From Salegentibacter sp. (GTDB taxonomy: Bacteria > Bacteroidota > Bacteroidia > Flavobacteriales > Flavobacteriaceae): a DNA stretch of 64,000 nt. The position numbers and the translations under genes were made by a program. Location of the stretch: the NCBI GenBank assembly GCA_024635795.1, contig JAGXIH010000011.1, positions 1 through 64,000 on the forward strand, given 5' to 3'. A model generated the notes under the pieces. That model was not told the DNA's origin, did not search any database, and was given only the letters and a program-made list of their open reading frames with translations. Positions 33,787 through 41,920 of this stretch are shown here, in pieces. The number at the start of each line of letters is the position of its first letter. The stretch's first letter is position 1.

Positions 33787-35271
33787 ATGAAAAAAGTGAT
33801 TTTAAGCGCTGCGGCGCTAATGATTGGGACAATTGGGTTTGCCCAGGTAAGCGGGGCACCAGAAGCTCAATCTCAAACTACTGTTCCTAATAACAGTGCA
33901 AATGCCGATGCCAATAAAGGTAAATCGGAACAATTTGGTGACGATCACCGGGTAAGGGTTAGACAGGCAGGAACCAAACAATCGGTTTACACCTATCAGG
34001 CCAATGGAGTTGGTACAATAGGAGGAAACAGGGCTGAGGTACTTCAATCCGGGGATATTAATACGAATAGTGGTCGATTAAATGAGGCAGATGTATTACA
34101 GACCGGTGATGAAAACCTATCGCTCACCATTCAGGAAGGCGATAGAAACAATGCTATTACCAGACAGGGGCAAACTGATGATGCAAGTGCACGTAACCAA
34201 GCCTTTATCAGACAGGGTAACAATGGTAATGCAGAGGATAACTATGCGGCTATTGACCAGGATGGAAACGACAACCAGGCTATGACTCGTCAAACCTATG
34301 ATAATAATGACGCATATACTGATCAGGATGGGAACAATTTAAGATCGAGAATTACCCAAATAGCCTCTCCAAATGGATCCGAAGGACATTGGGCTCTTGT
34401 TGACCAACAAGGAGATGATAATGAATCCTGGGTGCTACAGGAAGGTGATGGTGCCAGAAACTATGCTCATACAGCTCAGGATGGTTTAAGCAACTATGCA
34501 GACCAATATCAAACTACTCTGGCAACATCAGGAGATGCAAACCGAGCTCAGATTGCACAGGGTCAAGATCCATTATGGAGTGTAGTAGGATTTAACAGTG
34601 AAATGGTTGATTTGAAAAATGATACCTATGCTGTGGATGGTGTACAAGGTACAGGGCCTTTATACTCAGAAGGTGCACAGGCTTTCCAAAAACAGGATGG
34701 AGATGATAACCAGGCCAATATAGGTCAATACGGTATATTAGCAGGCAATCCGCTAGCTGGTAACTATGCTGAGCAAGATCAATTAGGTGATGACAATAAC
34801 TCTTTCCTTATACAAAATCTTTTTGGAAATACTGCTGGAGGTGGCAATAAGGCTCAACAGCTCCAGATTGGAGATGATAACAATGCAGGTATAGTGCAAA
34901 GTGGTACTGGTCATAAAGCCAAACAATATCAACTTGGTGATGACAACTTAGCGTTAACTTCTCAAAAAGGAAATGGTAATAAAGCATTTACCTTTCAATA
35001 TGGAGATGATAACTGGGTAAGTACTGCTCAAAGAGGTCATGACAACAAGATAGTTGTTTCTCAATATGATGGCCAAAGTTATATTGCCGAGCAAAATCTT
35101 TATCAACATCCACAAGCAGGTGGTAATCAGATTGATGTTGTTCAAACCGACGGAAGTCAGTCAATTAATGATTGGTTAGCTGAGGAATGTGAAATCGATA
35201 TGATGACTCCACAAGAGTGGACTAATTTTAGAAGTCCATCTACTCCAGATATTTGTCAGGATTGCAATTAA
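33787..35271 (+). CDS. Curlin-repeat amyloid subunit (CsgA-like, extended)
   Basis: A secreted 494-residue protein with a signal peptide (to GFAQ, about residue 20). The mature protein is built from about twenty imperfect units of roughly 20-25 residues with the curlin pattern Q-x-G-x-x-N-x-A and a second Q (LQTGDENLSLTIQEGDRN, QIGDDNNAGIVQSGTGH, QLGDDNLALTSQKGNGN, QYGDDNWVSTAQRGHDN). The repeats stack as beta-arches in curli fibres. E. coli CsgA has five repeats, so this is far longer. The C-terminus is unusual, with acidic sequence and two cysteines (EECEIDM, DICQDCN). It heads the csg operon and is followed by a terminator-like hairpin, which would make it the most abundant product. Confidence 0.88.
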   Translation: MKKVILSAAALMIGTIGFAQVSGAPEAQSQTTVPNNSANADANKGKSEQFGDDHRVRVRQAGTKQSVYTYQANGVGTIGGNRAEVLQSGDINTNSGRLNEADVLQTGDENLSLTIQEGDRNNAITRQGQTDDASARNQAFIRQGNNGNAEDNYAAIDQDGNDNQAMTRQTYDNNDAYTDQDGNNLRSRITQIASPNGSEGHWALVDQQGDDNESWVLQEGDGARNYAHTAQDGLSNYADQYQTTLATSGDANRAQIAQGQDPLWSVVGFNSEMVDLKNDTYAVDGVQGTGPLYSEGAQAFQKQDGDDNQANIGQYGILAGNPLAGNYAEQDQLGDDNNSFLIQNLFGNTAGGGNKAQQLQIGDDNNAGIVQSGTGHKAKQYQLGDDNLALTSQKGNGNKAFTFQYGDDNWVSTAQRGHDNKIVVSQYDGQSYIAEQNLYQHPQAGGNQIDVVQTDGSQSINDWLAEECEIDMMTPQEWTNFRSPSTPDICQDCN

Positions 35272-35292
35272 TTTAAGGTTAATAATCCAATT

Positions 35293-35328
35293 AGGGGAGA
35301 GTAATTGCAATTTCTCTCCCCTTTTTTA
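35293..35328 (+). terminator. Terminator-like hairpin between the two curli subunit genes
   Basis: AGGGGAGAG (35293-35301) pairs perfectly with CTCTCCCCT (35314-35322) and is followed by a T-tract. Since the next gene starts 12 bp later on the same strand with no promoter seen, it is likely a partial terminator that keeps the major subunit mRNA in excess. Confidence 0.75.
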
Positions 35329-35339
35329 AATATAAAGCT

Positions 35340-35861
35340 ATGAAAGTTTTAAATTACATTTTATTGGGTGGTCTTATTTTATTTTCCTTTCAAACTCAGG
35401 CTCAAACATATATAGAAACTACCGATAATGAATTGATTGAGGAAGGAAGTGAACTTACCCCTGTAAGCTTATCCTATTTAGGGATTTTTACAGGTTTAAA
35501 CCCCCGTGTTCAGGAGATAACCGGCAACTCGGTTTCCCTGGAACAAATAGGGGAGATGAATAAAGTAAATATTATGACCAGAACAGAAGCCAGTGAAATT
35601 AATGTTCGTCAGGAGGGTAATAATAACAACACCAGCTTGAAATATATTGCAAAAACTGCTTATACAGATGTTTTTCAGTTAGGGGATTATAATACGATAA
35701 AAGATTTTGTGAATGCTCCAACTGAAGAAATCTCATTAGAGCTACAGCAAACGGGGAATGATCAAATATTTGAGAGGAACGGGATAAATGAGCTTACTAA
35801 ATCGATAAGATTTAATCAAACAGAAGCCACCCCGGTTTTAATAATCAATAGTTATAATTAA
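35340..35861 (+). CDS. csgB: CsgB-like minor curlin / nucleator
   Basis: A 173-residue secreted protein with signal peptide ending QTQAQ. It contains four curlin-like units (VSLEQIGEMNKVNI, INVRQEGNNNNTSL, TDVFQLGDYNTI, LELQQTGNDQIF), about the size of the E. coli nucleator CsgB. Repeat-free N- and C-terminal flanks differ from CsgB, so the name is by position and repeat content. Its stop codon overlaps the region just before the next ATG (TAATGG), meaning tight coupling with the CsgE fusion gene. Confidence 0.78.
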   Translation: MKVLNYILLGGLILFSFQTQAQTYIETTDNELIEEGSELTPVSLSYLGIFTGLNPRVQEITGNSVSLEQIGEMNKVNIMTRTEASEINVRQEGNNNNTSLKYIAKTAYTDVFQLGDYNTIKDFVNAPTEEISLELQQTGNDQIFERNGINELTKSIRFNQTEATPVLIINSYN

Positions 35862-36631
35862 TGGGTTTTAATAGAAACATAGGCCTATTTGTGATTTTCT
35901 GCTTTGCAGTTGTCTTTCAGGGAAAAAGCCAGATCTTAAATGAGGTAATAAAAGCCACTATTCAGGTTGAGGACAAAGGTGAATTTTTAAATTTTAAGGC
36001 CGTCGCAGAAAATCTGAATTCCGCAGATCGCAATCTGGAATATGAATTTATAGTAATAAAAAAGGATGCCCGGGGAAATAGTGCCAGAACGAGCCAGGGA
36101 GATAGATTCTTTATACAAGCTCATGAAAAGATCATTTTATCATCCACACAAATTAACAGAGCCTTAAATGGTAGTATTATAGTGATGCATCTTATTTATG
36201 ATGAAGATCGCAACCCGATAGGTCGCGATAAGCTTGAATTTGAATTTACCGAAGAGGGTATAAAAGAAGTTTCAGAAAAAAAAGTAGTGAAAATAAGTAC
36301 TGATGAGGCAAAACCCCAGGATGGATTTATTATAAATGGGTTAGTAATTGAGAATACTATAACCAAAGCAGGAAGGGATTTCTATCGCTTCTTTTACTCT
36401 GATTATTATAACAAACAAATTACAACGCCATTTAATATTAAAATTGAGGAAGATCCAGGAAGAGGGAGAATGACCAGAATCTCGGTATATGTGCAGGATG
36501 AGTTAGTTATGAGGTTTTTTGCACAACCTCGCCGGGATTATTTAAAACAGATGGCAAAAATAGCCATGCAACGCAGTATAAATCAACTTCGAAAATTAGA
36601 ACAACAAACCACCACTGTAAAACATTATTAA
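35861..36631 (+). CDS. csgE: Curli secretion factor CsgE with an extra N-terminal CsgH/CsgC-like domain
   Basis: A 256-residue periplasmic protein. After the signal peptide (to about residue 23), residues 30-130 form a beta-rich region (LEYEFIVIKKDARGNSARTS, FFIQAHEKIILSSTQ, GSIIVMHLIYDEDRNPIGRD) that resembles the beta-sandwich curli inhibitors CsgH/CsgC. Residues 156-245 are a CsgE domain: FIINGLVIENTITKAGRDFY, the strand TPFNIKIEEDPGRGRMTRIS and the RRDYLKQMAKIAM helix. E. coli CsgE is only 129 residues and its inhibitor CsgC is separate, so this looks like a fusion of gatekeeper and amyloid inhibitor. The N-terminal assignment is by pattern only. It overlaps csgB by one base and ends directly at the csgF start. 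Confidence 0.85.
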   Translation: MGFNRNIGLFVIFCFAVVFQGKSQILNEVIKATIQVEDKGEFLNFKAVAENLNSADRNLEYEFIVIKKDARGNSARTSQGDRFFIQAHEKIILSSTQINRALNGSIIVMHLIYDEDRNPIGRDKLEFEFTEEGIKEVSEKKVVKISTDEAKPQDGFIINGLVIENTITKAGRDFYRFFYSDYYNKQITTPFNIKIEEDPGRGRMTRISVYVQDELVMRFFAQPRRDYLKQMAKIAMQRSINQLRKLEQQTTTVKHY

Positions 36632-37039
36632 ATGAAAAAGCTAGTCTTATTGATTGTTTTAGGACTTTTTGCCGGTCCATTAACCGCTCAGCAGTTAACA
36701 TACACTCCTCTTAATCCCGCATTTGGGGGAAACCCTTATAATTACTCGTGGATGTTGAGTTCGGCAACTGCACAAAACCAGCATAAAGCGCCGGTTGATC
36801 CAAGGGAGGAGACGTCAGAATTAGACCGCCTGAATGAAAATATAAACCGGCAACTTCTTAGCCAGATCTCTCGTTCCCTTTTATTTGAACAGTTGGAAGG
36901 TTTTGATTTCAATGAAGAAGGAACTTTTACTTACGGGACCTTAAATATGGAAATTTACAGGAGTCTGGAGGGGATAGTTATTAATATCCTTGATACTTCT
37001 ACCGGAGAGGAAACCCAAATAATAATCCCATATACATAA
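36632..37039 (+). CDS. csgF: Curli assembly protein CsgF
   Basis: A 135-residue protein with signal peptide ending PLTAQ. Right after it comes the CsgF N-terminus, LTYTPLNPAFGGNPYNYSW, the part that in E. coli inserts into the CsgG pore and forms its second constriction. It is followed by SSATAQNQHKAP, the helix LNENINRQLLSQISRSLLF and strands ending in a hydrophobic tail. CsgF links the secretion pore to the nucleator on the surface. ATG follows the csgE stop directly. Confidence 0.93.
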   Translation: MKKLVLLIVLGLFAGPLTAQQLTYTPLNPAFGGNPYNYSWMLSSATAQNQHKAPVDPREETSELDRLNENINRQLLSQISRSLLFEQLEGFDFNEEGTFTYGTLNMEIYRSLEGIVINILDTSTGEETQIIIPYT

Positions 37040-37059
37040 TACTTAAATCCCCCCACGTT

Positions 37060-38442
37060 ATGTTTAAAATTCTTAAATTATGCTGCGCCATAATTGTCCT
37101 ATGGTCATTTAGTTCCTGCGCTGCTTATTTCAATCAGCCATTCCAAAAAAGTTCATCCCGAACAGGCGAATTAACAACCAATAGTAAACCCTTATTAAAT
37201 TTACCGCCGGCAGTTGACCCGGTAGAAGTAGCTGTTTATAACTTTAGTGATCAAACCGGTCAATACAAAGCAGTTGAAAATGGTTCTACATTTAGTACTG
37301 CTGTAACTCAGGGTGGAACCACCATTTTAATAAAAGCCTTAGAAGACTCCGGTTGGTTCATACCTATAGAAAGGGAAAACCTTAGTAACCTATCTACCGA
37401 GAGAAATATAATTCGAAATACAAAACAGGAATATATTAAGAACCTGAATCCTAATGAACCTCCATTACCGGCATTACTTTATGCAGGATTAATTTTAGAA
37501 GGAGGGATTATCTCTTATGATACCAATATTATAACCGGAGGCATTGGAGCCCGTTATTTTGGGGTGGGTGGCTCTGCCAAATACAGGCAGGATAGAATTA
37601 CTGTTTATCTAAGGGCTGTCTCAACCAGTAGTGGTGAAATTTTAAAAACAGTGTATGTGTCAAAAACCATACTCTCACAGGCATTAGACGGAAATATTTT
37701 CCGCTTTGTTAAATTCCAAAGACTTTTGGAGGCCGAAACCGGTATTACGCATAACGAACCGGTACAGATGGCTATTCAGGATGCTGTAGAAAAGGCTGTT
37801 CATGATCTTATAGTAGAAGGGGTGCAGGATGGGCTGTGGTACGCGCGGGGAGGAGATGAAGTTAATCATAATTTGGTAACTACTTATTTAAAAAATAAAG
37901 AGGAGGATGATAATACCGAACTCTATGAGAGGTTGCTGATAGATCGACCCTACAAGAATAATCTCAGTTTATCAGGCGGGATAGGATTAATAGATGGAGA
38001 TTATCAAAAAAAGAATCCTGGAGTTTTGGCCAGGTTAGAATATCAGCATGATATTTTTCCTCATCTAAGTTTAGGTGCCTCAATCAATTATTTTCAGCTG
38101 GATAATGGGAATGCCTTTAAAAATGACTTCGGAAGTTTTGATCTTAATGCCCAATTAAATTTGCTTCCCAATGATGATCTTGCACCTTATATCTATGCAG
38201 GGTCTGGTTATCTTAGAGCTTTAGATAGTTTTAGTAATGAAAATAATATCGAAGATTCTAAATCCGATTTTCTGAAAATGCAATACGGTGCAGGATTACG
38301 TTACTTATTATCACCAAGGATAGGTATTAAAATTTTTGGAGAACATCATCTGCTTTTTAGTGATAAACTGGATTATATAGAACAGGGTAAAAGAGATGAT
38401 CACTACTATAATTTCGGAATAGGCATTAATTTTTATTACTAA
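37060..38442 (+). CDS. csgG: CsgG curli secretion pore with C-terminal barrel-like extension
   Basis: Outer-membrane lipoprotein of 460 residues; CsgG nonamers secrete curli subunits. The lipidation cysteine is C20 (SFSSC), followed by A-A-Y-F without acidic residues, as expected for a protein kept on the inner leaflet side. Residues about 50-280 are the CsgG domain: VAVYNFSDQTGQYKA, ALEDSGWFIPIERENLSNL, AGLILEGGIISYD, GARYFGVGGSAKYRQDRITV and EAETGITHNEPVQMAIQDAV. E. coli CsgG ends there at 277. Here about 170 extra residues follow with alternating strands (LSLSGGIGLIDGDYQ, ARLEYQHDIFPHLSLGASI, YGAGLRYLLSPRIGIKIFGE) ending in NFGIGINFYY, an outer-membrane-barrel-like pattern. Confidence 0.93.
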   Translation: MFKILKLCCAIIVLWSFSSCAAYFNQPFQKSSSRTGELTTNSKPLLNLPPAVDPVEVAVYNFSDQTGQYKAVENGSTFSTAVTQGGTTILIKALEDSGWFIPIERENLSNLSTERNIIRNTKQEYIKNLNPNEPPLPALLYAGLILEGGIISYDTNIITGGIGARYFGVGGSAKYRQDRITVYLRAVSTSSGEILKTVYVSKTILSQALDGNIFRFVKFQRLLEAETGITHNEPVQMAIQDAVEKAVHDLIVEGVQDGLWYARGGDEVNHNLVTTYLKNKEEDDNTELYERLLIDRPYKNNLSLSGGIGLIDGDYQKKNPGVLARLEYQHDIFPHLSLGASINYFQLDNGNAFKNDFGSFDLNAQLNLLPNDDLAPYIYAGSGYLRALDSFSNENNIEDSKSDFLKMQYGAGLRYLLSPRIGIKIFGEHHLLFSDKLDYIEQGKRDDHYYNFGIGINFYY

Positions 38443-38462
38443 CCCATCAAATATTATCGAAA

Positions 38463-39959
38463 ATGAAAACCATATATAAACTATTACTGCTTTCGGTTTT
38501 AGGAATCCTTCAGGCCTGTTCCGAAGACACTATTGGAGAAGAATTAACAGGATCGGTTACCGGGCTGGTAATTTCTAAATCTACCGGAGAGCCTATTGAG
38601 GAAGTAGAAATTACTACATCTCCGGCATCTACAACTGTTTTTACCGATGAAAATGGAGAATTTCTCCTGGAAAATATTTTGGTGAATTCTTATTCGGTTA
38701 AAGCGGAAGCAGACGGTTACGTCACCAGTTTTAAAGGGGTAGCTGTAACCACAGGGGCTACTTCTAATGTAGTAATTGAAATGGCTGAAGGGACCGGGAA
38801 TAACAGGGCGCCCAATCCACCAGAATTGATTACCCCTGAAGATAATGCTGAAGGACAATCTCTTGAATTAGATTTAATCTGGGAGGCCAGTGATCCTGAT
38901 GCCGATACTTTAACCTATGAATTAGAAATTCGTAATAATCGGAATGACGAAATTCTGAAATACGACAGTATCCAGGATACTATCTTTAGGCTGGAAGGAC
39001 TAAATTATGGGTATAAATATTTCTGGCAGGTCAAAGTAAGTGATAGCATTAACAATCCTGTAATGAGTGAGGTTAAATCCTTTACTACATTAGAACATCC
39101 TGGGTCCAGAATTTTCTATACAAAATCGATTAATGGGAACAATGTAATCTTTGCCATGGATTCTAATGAAAACGAATATCAACTTACTTCTTCTGATGTT
39201 AATAGTTTTAGACCGAGAAAAAATCTCCGGACAAACAAAATTGCATATTTAAAGACCGAAGCAAATCAAATCCACCTTTACACGATGAACCTGGGCGGTT
39301 CACAGCAAACACGCGTCACCGGTAATATTCCGGTCAATGGTTTTAATCTCGGGCAAATAGATTTTTCATGGGCTGATGATGGAGCAAGTTTGGTTTATCC
39401 CAATTTCACAAAACTTTATAAAGTAAACGTCAATGGAAATGATACTAAATTAATTTATCAGGAACCGAAAGGAAAATTTATAACTGAAGTGGACGTAAGC
39501 GAAAAAAACGAAAATATGGCACTGTTGGTAAATAATGCCAGTGGCTATGAAGCCGAAATATATATAATTGACCATCTAGGGAACAAGCTCAATACTGTTT
39601 TATCAAATGTAAATGGGGCTTTAGGAGGTTTGGATCTTTCTGTAGAAAATAAATTCTTATTGTTTACCAGAGATATTTCTGAATATGAAAGTTCCGACTA
39701 CAGAAGATTAGATTCTCATATTTTCATTTATAATTTAGAGACCTCAGCAGTGCAGGATTACAGTAGGGGGAAGCTGGAAGGTACTAATGACCTTGATCCG
39801 CGGTTCTCACCTAATGAAGCTGAAATTATCTTTGTCAATACTTCCAACGATGGGGTGTCTCAAAAAAATATATATACGGCCTATTTAGAAGATCAGGAGT
39901 CTGATGGATCTCATAGAATAGAGCTGATCGAAGGCGCGAAAATGCCGGATTGGGAATAA
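38463..39959 (+). CDS. Curli-operon lipoprotein with CarboxypepD_reg and PD40-like repeat domains
   Basis: A 498-residue lipoprotein: MKTIYKLLLLSVLGILQAC then S-E-D-T, an acidic start like the surface lipoprotein export signal. Residues about 28-105 form a carboxypeptidase-regulatory-like sandwich (GLVISKSTGEPIEEVEITT, TDENGEFLLENI). Residues 115-215 resemble a fibronectin-III-like module (PPELITPEDNAEGQ, YKYFWQVKVSD). The rest (from about 220) looks like a TolB/PD40-type propeller (HLYTMNLGGSQQTRVTG, IDFSWADDGASLVYPNF, DPRFSPNEAEIIFV). It is the last gene of the csg operon, 20 bp after csgG, and has no counterpart in the E. coli system. A surface anchor or fibre-binding role is possible, but unproven. 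Confidence 0.82.
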   Translation: MKTIYKLLLLSVLGILQACSEDTIGEELTGSVTGLVISKSTGEPIEEVEITTSPASTTVFTDENGEFLLENILVNSYSVKAEADGYVTSFKGVAVTTGATSNVVIEMAEGTGNNRAPNPPELITPEDNAEGQSLELDLIWEASDPDADTLTYELEIRNNRNDEILKYDSIQDTIFRLEGLNYGYKYFWQVKVSDSINNPVMSEVKSFTTLEHPGSRIFYTKSINGNNVIFAMDSNENEYQLTSSDVNSFRPRKNLRTNKIAYLKTEANQIHLYTMNLGGSQQTRVTGNIPVNGFNLGQIDFSWADDGASLVYPNFTKLYKVNVNGNDTKLIYQEPKGKFITEVDVSEKNENMALLVNNASGYEAEIYIIDHLGNKLNTVLSNVNGALGGLDLSVENKFLLFTRDISEYESSDYRRLDSHIFIYNLETSAVQDYSRGKLEGTNDLDPRFSPNEAEIIFVNTSNDGVSQKNIYTAYLEDQESDGSHRIELIEGAKMPDWE

Positions 39960-39977
39960 GGAAAAATTAATGTGGGG

Positions 39978-40012
39978 AGCGGTAGTTTCATTTATGGGCT
40001 GCCGCTTTTTTA
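39978..40012 (+). terminator. Terminator of the curli operon
   Basis: AGCGGTAG (39978-39985) pairs with CTGCCGCT (39999-40006), followed by T-tract. It lies 19 bp after the last curli-operon stop. Confidence 0.8.
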
Positions 40013-40045
40013 TTTTAATTAGTTTTTTGGGAGGTTCAAACTGTT

Positions 40046-40053
40046 TATCTTTG
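40046..40053 (+). promoter_or_regulatory. purM promoter -7 box
   Basis: TATCTTTG matches TAnnTTTG and lies 17 bp before the purM ATG. A TTTG at 40026-40029 may be the -33 element, although its spacing of 16 bp is short. Confidence 0.55.
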
Positions 40054-40070
40054 AACCCCACAACACAATT

Positions 40071-41252
40071 ATGAGCCAGGAAATCAGTAAACGTTACGCC
40101 CAAAGAGGTGTGTCGGCAGGAAAAGAAGATGTACACAACGCGATAAAGAATGTAGATAAAGGATTGTTTCCGCAGGCCTTTTGCAAAATAGTTCCCGATT
40201 ACCTTACCGGAGATAAGGATTACTGCCTCATTATGCACGCCGATGGTGCCGGCACAAAATCTTCGCTCGCCTATATGTACTGGAAGGAAACCGGAGATCT
40301 TTCGGTTTGGAAAGGTATCGCCCAGGATGCGCTTATCATGAATATTGATGATTTGCTTTGCGTTGGTGCTACCGATAATATTTTGCTTTCCTCAACTATT
40401 GGGAGGAATAAGAACCTGGTGCCGGGAGAAGTGATTTCCGCAATTATCAACGGTACCGAAGAACTACTTGAAGACCTTAAGAAATTTGGCGTGGATATTC
40501 ATTCCACCGGCGGCGAAACCGCTGATGTTGGTGATCTGGTACGAACCATTATCGTGGATTCTACAGTTACTGCCCGAATGAAACGCAGCGAGGTAATCGA
40601 TAATGCCAATATTAAAGCCGGAAATGTGATTGTTGGCCTCTCTTCTTTTGGACGGGCAACTTACGAAAAGGAGTATAACGGCGGAATGGGTAGCAACGGC
40701 TTGACCTCAGCACGACACGATGTGTTTTCAAAGATTTTAGCTGAAAAATATCCTGAAAGTTTTGATAACGGGATTCCTGAAGATTTGATCTATTCCGGAT
40801 CAAAGAAATTGACTGATAAAGTTGAAAATTCACCGCTTGATGCCGGGAAACTGGTGCTTTCTCCAACCCGAACCTATGCTCCGATAATAAAAAAGATGCT
40901 GTCAAAATTCAGCAATAAGGAAATTCACGGGATGGTGCATTGCAGTGGTGGCGCACAAACCAAGATCCTTCATTTTGTTGAAAACCTGTATATTATTAAA
41001 GATAACCTCTTTGAAGTGCCGCCGTTGTTTAAGCTTATTCAGCAGGAAAGCAAAACCGACTGGAAAGAGATGTACCAGGTGTTCAATATGGGGCACAGGA
41101 TGGAGCTGTATGTGGATGAAAATATCGCTTCAGAGATCATCGAAATTTCAAAATCCTTCAAAATAGACGCTCAGATTGTTGGAAGGGTTGAAGCTTCCGA
41201 AGAAAAGAAACTCAGTATTAACAGTGAGTTTGGGGAGTTTGAGTATAAATAG
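40071..41252 (+). CDS. purM: Phosphoribosylformylglycinamidine cyclo-ligase (AIR synthase), Bacteroidota form
   Basis: Fifth step of purine synthesis: FGAM + ATP to AIR. The 393-residue length and sequence fit the Bacteroidota PurM branch: HADGAGTKSSLAYMYW, AQDALIMNIDDLLCVGATDN, IHSTGGETADVGDL, GLSSFGRATYEKEYNGGMGS, and FNMGHRMELYV in the C-terminal domain. It is more diverged from the E. coli enzyme and longer, so it is sometimes labelled AIR-synthase-related protein. A consensus promoter lies just before it; it is monocistronic. Confidence 0.9.
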   Translation: MSQEISKRYAQRGVSAGKEDVHNAIKNVDKGLFPQAFCKIVPDYLTGDKDYCLIMHADGAGTKSSLAYMYWKETGDLSVWKGIAQDALIMNIDDLLCVGATDNILLSSTIGRNKNLVPGEVISAIINGTEELLEDLKKFGVDIHSTGGETADVGDLVRTIIVDSTVTARMKRSEVIDNANIKAGNVIVGLSSFGRATYEKEYNGGMGSNGLTSARHDVFSKILAEKYPESFDNGIPEDLIYSGSKKLTDKVENSPLDAGKLVLSPTRTYAPIIKKMLSKFSNKEIHGMVHCSGGAQTKILHFVENLYIIKDNLFEVPPLFKLIQQESKTDWKEMYQVFNMGHRMELYVDENIASEIIEISKSFKIDAQIVGRVEASEEKKLSINSEFGEFEYK

Positions 41253-41257
41253 AAATT

Positions 41258-41920
41258 CTAACTAAAATAATCAGGGTTTATATATCCCATTTCTTCTAAT
41301 TGCAGAGGACTGGTGATAAGTTTGGTGCAGCCTTTTTTAAGGAAGTACAAATCATCAGCAATTTCCTGGATATCCTTATAAAGGTGATCGGTAATCACAA
41401 AGGCTTTATGTTGCTTTTCCCGAAGAATTTCCTGTTTAATAATATTGATATAAATCGGGTCCAGATGAGTGAATGGCTCATCAAGCAAAACCAATTTGGC
41501 ATTTGACTTTATAATTAACCAGGTTTCTACCAGTCTTTTTTCCCCTCCAGAGAGTTCGGCAATCCGGGGATTTTTCTTTGACGCTAGCTTCGGAAGGATT
41601 TCAGCGAATTCAGCCCAGTTTACTTTAAATATGTCGAAGAGGCTTTTCAGTCTGATATGTGAGGGTAGATAGTTTTTCTGCGAAAGAAATTTCACCATTC
41701 CAGTGCGGTAAAATCTATTGAGATATCCTTTTCCATCTACCCTAACCAGCTGATTATTCGCTGTAAGGTTTCCGAAAAAAATCTTAAGCAACGAGGTTTT
41801 TCCGCAACCGTTTGTGCCTAAAAGTCCGGTTACTTTGCCGGTTTCGGCCTTAAGGTAAACTCCGTAGAGAATGTTCTTTTCTCCAAAATTCAGTTCTATA
41901 TTTTCTAGTTCAAAAACCAT
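41258..41920 (-). CDS. ABC transporter ATP-binding protein
   Basis: Cytoplasmic ATPase of 220 residues with Walker A GLLGTNGCGKTSLLK, signature AELSGGEKRLVET, Walker B AKLVLLDEPFTHLD and H-loop FVITDH. The Q-loop region contains FLSQKNYLPSH. It resembles ATPases of ABC-2-type export or lipoprotein systems. The only candidate partner is the small membrane protein encoded just upstream (11-bp overlap). The substrate is unknown. It converges with purM, 5 bp apart. Confidence 0.9.
   Translation of the reverse strand: MVFELENIELNFGEKNILYGVYLKAETGKVTGLLGTNGCGKTSLLKIFFGNLTANNQLVRVDGKGYLNRFYRTGMVKFLSQKNYLPSHIRLKSLFDIFKVNWAEFAEILPKLASKKNPRIAELSGGEKRLVETWLIIKSNAKLVLLDEPFTHLDPIYINIIKQEILREKQHKAFVITDHLYKDIQEIADDLYFLKKGCTKLITSPLQLEEMGYINPDYFS

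Noticed and set aside
34000-35200. CRISPR-like or DNA tandem repeat in the curlin gene
   Set aside because: The repetition is at protein level with varied codons and unit lengths; no fixed DNA repeat and spacer pattern.
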